The notes beneath the pieces were generated by a model. That model had not been told where the DNA came from and searched no databases. It worked only from the letters and a program-made list of their open reading frames with translations. The position numbers and the translations under genes are program-made. Of a stretch of DNA of 64,000 nt, positions 59,151 to 64,000 are shown in pieces. Location of the stretch: positions 62,001 through 126,000 of the forward strand of contig WGMJ01000017.1 of NCBI GenBank assembly GCA_016125135.1. The letters are read 5' to 3'. The DNA is from Alphaproteobacteria bacterium. Lineage in GTDB: Bacteria > Pseudomonadota > Alphaproteobacteria > Micavibrionales > Micavibrionaceae. Position 1 is the first letter of the stretch; every line of letters starts with the position of its first letter.

Positions 59151-59165
59151 TTAACACTTCATTAA
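59151..59165. promoter_or_regulatory. CtrA box before the PAS histidine kinase gene
   Basis: TTAACACTTCATTAA followed by C gives the full TTAA-N7-TTAAC consensus. It lies 112 bases before the kinase start and 52 bases before the divergent PemK-like gene start, so either gene may be the target. Confidence 0.55.
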
Positions 59166-59232
59166 CCAGCACTTTTCTATGCTTGGTAAAGAAATTCTTA
59201 AAAAAGGGGATTCGGGGAGCGGGTAAAATTAT

Positions 59233-59260
59233 GTAACCTTATAGTTCACGATTCGGTTAC
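59233..59260. repeat. Inverted repeat just before the PAS kinase gene
   Basis: GTAACC and GGTTAC are perfect 6-base arms around 16 bases, ending 16 bases before ATG 59277. This may be an operator or a leader hairpin next to the ribosome site. Confidence 0.35.
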
Positions 59261-59276
59261 GCCCTTCATGAGTTAA

Positions 59277-61355
59277 ATGCCAAAAGTTACTGCAACCAGA
59301 AAAACGCCTAAAAAAGCGACAGCACCGAGTGCGGCTGCGAAAAAATCGCGCGTGCCAAAGCAGGCGAGGAAAGCTGCCGTCACAAAGCCGCAGATTAAAA
59401 GTGCGCCACGTATGCTGCTTGATGAAGTGGGCGGATTTGTTGCTGTTGAAAAAGCGGTCTGGACGCTTTTTGAATGTCCGGCACCGGAGATCACCGGTAA
59501 AAATTTTCTGGATGTTTTCAGCTTTGTTACGCCTGATGATGCTTTTTGCGGAAGTCCTTTCAGTCAGAATGTTTTTGCAGACCGTGTGCGCACAGGCTGC
59601 CACGAGCTAGAGTTGCAGGGAAGCAAAGCAGAATTATATTTCGAAAAGCTCAGTCTGCCCGATGGCCGCGTTTTTGTGGTTGCTTCGCCCGAAACAGTTG
59701 ATGTGAAGAAAGAGATTGAAAGCCCGATCTTCAAGGCCGTTGTTACACCGAAACAAACGCCTGCACAAAATAAAACGCCCGTTAATTTACCGCAGCCCGA
59801 TGCTTTTCAGTTTTTATCCATGACACATGATGTGATGGCGGTTTGCGGACGTGATGGAAACTTTGCAAGGCTGAATAACACATTCACAATGATCCTTGGC
59901 TATACGCTGGAGCAGCTACAAAGTAAAAAATTGACATTTCTTGACCTCATAGACCGTGATGACCGTGCGGCCGTGCGGCCGACATGGCGCGTGTTGCAGA
60001 ATGAGGAAGGTGCAGGTGCGCATGTGGTTGATTTTGAGGCGCGTGTGCAGGCCGATGATAACACGCCGCGCTGGATGGACTGGCGCTTGAAGCGCGCAGG
60101 GGATGAGATTTATATTGTCGGGCGTGACCTGACGGAAATGAAAGCGCACGAGCAAGCCTTGATGCGCCATCAGCAGCAGCTTTCAGAGGCACAGGCCATT
60201 GGCCATATGGGGCACTGGTTCTGGCCGGTGGGCGATGCGGCTGTGGATTGGTCAGACGAAATCTACCGCATTTTTGGTGTAACGCGCGGCGGGTTTGTAC
60301 CCACGCTTGATAATGTGAACCGCATGCTACACCGGCGTGATGTTGGCCGTATGGCGCAAGCCTTCCAGCGGGCGATGATCGAGAAAAAAGATTACGAGAT
60401 GGAATTTCGTGTTCTGCGGCCCGACGGGCGCATGTGCTTTGTGAAGCTGCAGGGCAGATGTGAAATGGACCATGAGGATGAGGTCGTGGCGCTTTTCGGC
60501 ATTATGCAGGATATTACCGAGCGCACCCATTACGAGCATGAGCTTAAACAGGCCAAAGAACTTGCAGAGCGTGCATATGCCGCCAAATCACAGTTCCTTG
60601 CCAATATGAGTCATGAGCTGCGCACGCCACTGAACGCTATTATCGGCTTCTCCGAGATGATCCAGCGCCAGTTGCTGGGGCCTATCGGCACGCCCAAATA
60701 TATTGACTACATTACCGGTATCCGTGAAAGCGGTGAGCATTTGCTGGATCTTATTACCGACATTCTTGATATGTCGAAAATAGAAGCCGGTAAATATACG
60801 CTCGACCTTGAAGATGTGAATATCAGCAAGATTATCAGGCTGGCCGTACACATGATGGAAGGCCGCGCACTTGATGCGGGCGTTAAAATGCATATCGAGC
60901 TGGAGGCGGAGGATATTGTGGTGATTGCCGACAGACGCGCTGTTACACAAGTGTTCTTAAACCTGCTGTCCAATGCCGTGAAATTCACCGAGGTGCGCGG
61001 TAATGTTACGATTCAGGCTGCAAGGCGCGACGATTATATTGCTGTTAAAGTGCAGGATTCCGGTATCGGTATCCCTGCACACAAGCTCAGCTGCATTACA
61101 AAGCCTTTTGAACAGGTCTCGAACAGCTTCACGCGTAACCATGAGGGCACGGGCCTTGGTCTTGCTATTACAAAAGACCTTGTCGAACTACATGGCGGCC
61201 AGTTACACATTGAATCAATTGTAGGCGTGGGAACAACCGTTACAGTCCGGCTGCCTTATAATGCTGAAGGCACACGCCGTGATAACCATGACGATCCGGA
61301 TAATATCGAGTTTGGTGATGATAATGATCCGCGCCCGTTTAGTTGGGGTGCGTAG
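59277..61355 (+). CDS. PAS-domain sensor histidine kinase, PleC/DivJ-like
   Basis: 692 residues, soluble. A Lys/Ala/Pro-rich basic N terminus precedes a PAS-like region (about 35-130) and two clear PAS domains (about 180-290 and 310-425, the second ending in DITERTHYEHELKQ). The H box FLANMSHELRTPLNAIIGF has His446, followed by GEHLLDLITDILDMSKIEAGKY, the form seen in PleC/DivJ/PdhS kinases. ATPase motifs NLLSNAVKFTE, DSGIGIP and GTGLGLAITKDLV are intact. It could control DivK/PleD-like regulators, which fits divL in the window. A CtrA box lies upstream. Confidence 0.85.
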   Translation: MPKVTATRKTPKKATAPSAAAKKSRVPKQARKAAVTKPQIKSAPRMLLDEVGGFVAVEKAVWTLFECPAPEITGKNFLDVFSFVTPDDAFCGSPFSQNVFADRVRTGCHELELQGSKAELYFEKLSLPDGRVFVVASPETVDVKKEIESPIFKAVVTPKQTPAQNKTPVNLPQPDAFQFLSMTHDVMAVCGRDGNFARLNNTFTMILGYTLEQLQSKKLTFLDLIDRDDRAAVRPTWRVLQNEEGAGAHVVDFEARVQADDNTPRWMDWRLKRAGDEIYIVGRDLTEMKAHEQALMRHQQQLSEAQAIGHMGHWFWPVGDAAVDWSDEIYRIFGVTRGGFVPTLDNVNRMLHRRDVGRMAQAFQRAMIEKKDYEMEFRVLRPDGRMCFVKLQGRCEMDHEDEVVALFGIMQDITERTHYEHELKQAKELAERAYAAKSQFLANMSHELRTPLNAIIGFSEMIQRQLLGPIGTPKYIDYITGIRESGEHLLDLITDILDMSKIEAGKYTLDLEDVNISKIIRLAVHMMEGRALDAGVKMHIELEAEDIVVIADRRAVTQVFLNLLSNAVKFTEVRGNVTIQAARRDDYIAVKVQDSGIGIPAHKLSCITKPFEQVSNSFTRNHEGTGLGLAITKDLVELHGGQLHIESIVGVGTTVTVRLPYNAEGTRRDNHDDPDNIEFGDDNDPRPFSWGA

Positions 61356-61375
61356 CTGGGGCGCGTAATAACGGC

Positions 61376-62320
61376 CTAGGTTTCCGAAGCAGCAAAAACG
61401 TCGCCCAGCCGGCCCAGCCGTTTCCAGTAAGCCTCTTCCTGTTCCAGACACGCCTTGATACCTTCGCGGAAGCTCGGGTATTTTAGCTTTATGCTCAACT
61501 CTTCCTTGATGCGCTCGTTGCGAACCCGTTTATTCTCGGAATAGAAGCTCTGGGTCATTGGCGTCAAATTGGCATCTTCATAATTCACCATAGGTGGCAC
61601 CGGCTTGCCTAAGAGCTCGCAGGCATATTCTATGACTTCATGGCTGGCAGCGGGGGTGTCGTCTGCAACATCATACCAGCGGCCCGGGTTGGGCTTATGT
61701 ATGGAATGAATAAGCGTTTGCACAATATCTTCCACGTGAACGCGATTAAAGGCGTGGCCTTCCTTGTAAATGCGGCGGGCAATGCCAGCGCGTACTGAAT
61801 CAAGCGCACTACGGCCCGGACCATAAATGCCGGCAAGCCGGAAAATATGGAGCGGAATATTATATTGATAGAAAAGCGACATCCATTGTTTCTCTGCGCG
61901 CACACGACGCGTCCCGCGAATGGAAGTTGGTTGCAGTTCGCTATTTTCGTCAACACTGCCGCCACCGCGGTCACCATACACACCAATTGTAGAGAGATAG
62001 CCAAACCATTTCATGCGTTTCGCGCGCATAATATCTTCTGCGTGCAGGCGAAACACAATATCACCATCAGCATCGGGTGGTGTTGAAACAAGAACATGGG
62101 TGGCATCACCGAGCGCGGCATGCACATCACTAAGCGCTGTATCGTTGTCGAAAAGCTGGGCATCAATGCCAAGTGCCATCATGGCCTCTTGTTTTTCATG
62201 GCTGCGCGTTGTGCCAGCGATATGCCATTCGTCTTTCTCGATATTCCTTAATGTGTAGGCAAGAAATTCGGCCGTATAGCCAAAACCAAAACAAAAAAGG
62301 CGTTTTTGAGGCATTGGCAC
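61376..62320 (-). CDS. NAD(P)-dependent epimerase/dehydratase-like SDR protein (YeeZ-like)
   Basis: 314 residues. The N-terminal Rossmann loop is CFGFGYTAEFLAYTL, an atypical GxGxxA form, with IAGTTRSHEKQEAM following. Extended-SDR features are LVSTPPDADGD, STIGVYGDRGGGSVDE and the sugar-epimerase-like YNIPLHIFRLAGIYGPGRS. The catalytic Tyr-x-x-x-Lys is not in its usual place, as in YeeZ-type members. Substrate unknown. It is 11 bases downstream of the fzlA-like gene on the same strand. Confidence 0.8.
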   Translation of the reverse strand: MPMPQKRLFCFGFGYTAEFLAYTLRNIEKDEWHIAGTTRSHEKQEAMMALGIDAQLFDNDTALSDVHAALGDATHVLVSTPPDADGDIVFRLHAEDIMRAKRMKWFGYLSTIGVYGDRGGGSVDENSELQPTSIRGTRRVRAEKQWMSLFYQYNIPLHIFRLAGIYGPGRSALDSVRAGIARRIYKEGHAFNRVHVEDIVQTLIHSIHKPNPGRWYDVADDTPAASHEVIEYACELLGKPVPPMVNYEDANLTPMTQSFYSENKRVRNERIKEELSIKLKYPSFREGIKACLEQEEAYWKRLGRLGDVFAASET

Positions 62321-62331
62321 GAGGCGAACAG

Positions 62332-63000
62332 TTAAAAGTCTACATCTTCATAGTGTCCTGCCGGTGTGAAGCCGGGAATGCGGTCTTCTAGCAGCGGACG
62401 GAAAGATGGACGTGATTTTACGCGGGCATACCAGTCACGTGCGGCGTGGTGTTCATCCCACGGCACATCACCAATATAATCAATTGCAGAGAGGTGGGCG
62501 GCTGCAGCAATGTCTGCCAATGTGAATTGATCACCGGCAAGCCATTTTCTTTTCTCAGTCAGGAAGCCGATATAATCAAGATGGTAATGAATATTTGCGT
62601 GGCCTGCACGAATAGACGGGCCGTGCGGCTCGCCCAGGCGCAAGAAACGCTTCATCAGTTTCTCACCAACAAGGTTATCAGTAACTTCGCGGTTGAATTT
62701 GGTATCGAACCAGCCAATCATGCGGCGTGTTTCGGCGCGTTGTACGGGGTTGCTCCCCAGCAGATCAACATTCGGGTAAACTTCTTCTAAGTATTCGCAG
62801 ATAACCCAGCTATTCACGAGTGTTGTGCCATCGGGCTCTATTAGAACAGGCACATCGCCGGCGGGGTTCATGGCTAAAAATTCAGTCCGGCGCTCCCAGA
62901 TTTTTTCAATCCGCAGGTCAAACTCCAGTCCTTTTTCAGCAAGGATAATACGAACCTTGCGCGAAAATGGATGCAGCCAGAGGTGATAAAGCGTTCTCAT
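62332..63000 (-). CDS. fzlA: GST-family protein, FzlA-like
   Basis: 222 residues. The thioredoxin-like domain starts LYHLWLHPFSRKVRIILAEKG and contains NPAGDVPVLIEPDG. The helical domain has GWFDTKFNREVTDNL, FTLADIAAAAHLSAIDYIGDV and the end RIPGFTPAGHYEDVDF. The WFD-KF-REVT segment and the HYxDxDF tail are those of alphaproteobacterial FzlA, a GST-fold protein that binds FtsZ and couples constriction to cell-wall synthesis, rather than a detoxifying GST. Assignment rests on these motifs from memory. Confidence 0.75.
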   Translation of the reverse strand: MRTLYHLWLHPFSRKVRIILAEKGLEFDLRIEKIWERRTEFLAMNPAGDVPVLIEPDGTTLVNSWVICEYLEEVYPNVDLLGSNPVQRAETRRMIGWFDTKFNREVTDNLVGEKLMKRFLRLGEPHGPSIRAGHANIHYHLDYIGFLTEKRKWLAGDQFTLADIAAAAHLSAIDYIGDVPWDEHHAARDWYARVKSRPSFRPLLEDRIPGFTPAGHYEDVDF

Positions 63001-63068
63001 GTGTGGAAAAGTCTAGCCTATTCGGTAAAGTATGGCTATAGGGGGCTTTGAGGTGTTGGCGCGTGATT

Positions 63069-63749
63069 TTAGTGTGTACAGCCCGAGCCGCAACCGGATT
63101 CACTCTCGCGCACCGCCATTTCAAGCAGATTCAGGAACATTTCGGCACGTATACGGCAATTTTCGGCTTCTAGCAGCGCCTGCTTTTCTTTTGGCTCGAG
63201 CGGGCAGACCATTGCAAGGCAGGTAATCAGGCGTTCATCCGGGGTCACTTCAACAGCTTCCCAGTCGCATGTCAGGCCGTTCGCTTCGAAGTAGCGCTTC
63301 AACAAGCCCGTCATCCGGCTCCGCTCAATATCAAGACAAGGGCCTTCGGCTTTCATATCTTCACGGAAATCACTCCAGTCAGGGGTCACGCGGCGAAAAC
63401 CATTGAGCATGTCCTGCTCTTCAGTAATTTTGTAACGGCAAACACCAGTCAGTGTAATCTGGTAACGGCCATCTTCGGTTTCTTCAAAGCCTGTTACACG
63501 ACCCGCGCAACCAATATTAAAAAGATTTTTTGCAAAAGGATCATCGGCATTTTCTTCATGCCTTGGCTGCACCATGCCGATCAAGCGGTTTGTTTTCATC
63601 GCTTCATCAACCATGGCTAAATAGCGCGGCTCGAAGATATTCAGTGGCAAAGCCCCGCCCGGAAGGAGTAATACGCCTGTGAGCGGGAATATGGGCAGTA
63701 TCTCCGGCAGGTCTTCAAAATGGGGGAAGAGGGGGCTCTCTCTCATCAT
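63069..63749 (-). CDS. LON N-terminal-domain protein
   Basis: 226 residues. LPIFPLTGVLLLPGGALPLNIFEPRYLAMVDEAM is the start of the LON substrate-binding domain, here without ATPase or protease parts (quoted features: PLTGVLLLP and NIFEPRY). Later segments FNIGCAGRVTGFEE and YQITLTGVCRYKI complete the fold. The Cys-rich end (SGCGSGCTH) is notable. In alphaproteobacteria it often lies near thioredoxin and prolyl-editing genes; here the editing gene is just upstream. Role unknown, perhaps protein quality control. Confidence 0.88.
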   Translation of the reverse strand: MMRESPLFPHFEDLPEILPIFPLTGVLLLPGGALPLNIFEPRYLAMVDEAMKTNRLIGMVQPRHEENADDPFAKNLFNIGCAGRVTGFEETEDGRYQITLTGVCRYKITEEQDMLNGFRRVTPDWSDFREDMKAEGPCLDIERSRMTGLLKRYFEANGLTCDWEAVEVTPDERLITCLAMVCPLEPKEKQALLEAENCRIRAEMFLNLLEMAVRESESGCGSGCTH

Positions 63750-63773
63750 GGTAAGTAATATAGCGCGCTTTTG

Positions 63774-64000
63774 TTAAAAGGCCATTATGCGGGGGGTATA
63801 GCCGCAATCTGTCAGGAAGCGCTGTAAATCCTGCGGTGACAGGCTTACCGTCATGCTGTTAACCAGCGGGTGAACGCAGATCATTTCATGGTTGAACATG
63901 GCCTCATCGAGAATATTGATGACGTTCTTTTCACGATTATTCAGAATCGCAAATGGCGTCACTGAGCCAGGCTTTACACCAAGTGTATTTTCAAGCCGTT
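63774..64000 (-). CDS. ProXp-ala-type aminoacyl-tRNA deacylase, 3' part only
   Basis: The last 74 residues of a YbaK/ProX-family protein; the 5' part lies beyond the right edge. Read from the edge the protein runs RLENTLGVKPGSVTPFAIL, continuing with VINILDEAMFNHEMICVHPL, NSMTVSLSPQDLQRFL and CGYTPRIMAF. The GSVTPFA segment and the HPLxNxMT segment mark the ProXp-ala branch, which hydrolyses mischarged Ala-tRNA(Pro). The frame is open across 63960, so an internal GTG there is not a start. Confidence 0.85.
   Translation of the reverse strand, partial: RLENTLGVKPGSVTPFAILNNREKNVINILDEAMFNHEMICVHPLVNSMTVSLSPQDLQRFLTDCGYTPRIMAF

Overview
The window reads as a chromosomal segment of a free-living alphaproteobacterium of moderate base composition (about half GC by eye). 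The family-level evidence is a DivL-type pseudo-histidine kinase with Tyr in place of the phospho-His, a ChvI/ChvG pair next to rapZ, an FzlA-like GST protein, a PleC/DivJ-like PAS kinase, and TTAA-N7-TTAA motifs typical of the cell-cycle regulator CtrA in front of several genes. I cannot name the genus. No tRNA, rRNA, IS element, prophage or CRISPR array was recognised.

Layout. 1-8.1 kb: nrdA behind an NrdR box, a methyltransferase, queH, a tandem HIT protein, a P-loop kinase, a membrane-anchored FAD monooxygenase, and a Crp-family regulator divergent from an E. coli-type pyrB with a CRP-like palindrome between them. 8.1-16.8 kb: pheT without pheS, a secreted HExxH protein, a LysR regulator, a HAD hydrolase, asnB and gabD. 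16.9-30.3 kb: a 2455-residue surface protein built of eight two-part repeats, followed by TolC, ABC and HlyD components of a type I secretion system. The adhesin promoter and the DNA before the ABC gene each carry a CtrA-type box. A tautomerase-family gene inside this locus has a two-base frameshift that removes its catalytic Pro1. 30.3-40.9 kb: translation genes thrS, infC (with a long Pro/Arg-rich extension and a TTG start), trmD and rplS, interleaved with two prepilin-like genes, an HNH nuclease and two paralogous genes of unknown family.

41-49.2 kb: lpdA, then a nucleoside-salvage island: a TrmB-like regulator, a nucleoside hydrolase, two Gpt-type phosphoribosyltransferases, a 60-residue protein, a structured leader RNA with its own promoter and terminator, a CYTH-like protein, an adenosine-kinase-like PfkB enzyme and a tandem deaminase with a degenerate second half. 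Together these would free bases from nucleosides, return them to nucleotides with PRPP, phosphorylate nucleosides and deaminate them. 49.2-64 kb: a methyltransferase, divL, a solute-binding protein, ahcY, rapZ, chvG, chvI, a 54-residue protein with a strong promoter, a PemK/MazF-like protein, a PAS histidine kinase, an epimerase, an FzlA-like protein, a LON-domain protein and the 3' part of a ProXp-ala-type editing protein cut by the window edge.

The strongest theme is cell-cycle control. DivL and a PleC/DivJ-like kinase are encoded here, and perfect CtrA-type motifs precede the adhesin, its secretion operon, the unknown paralogue pair, the 54-residue protein and the PAS kinase. This suggests, but does not prove, that surface adhesion is timed with the cell cycle.
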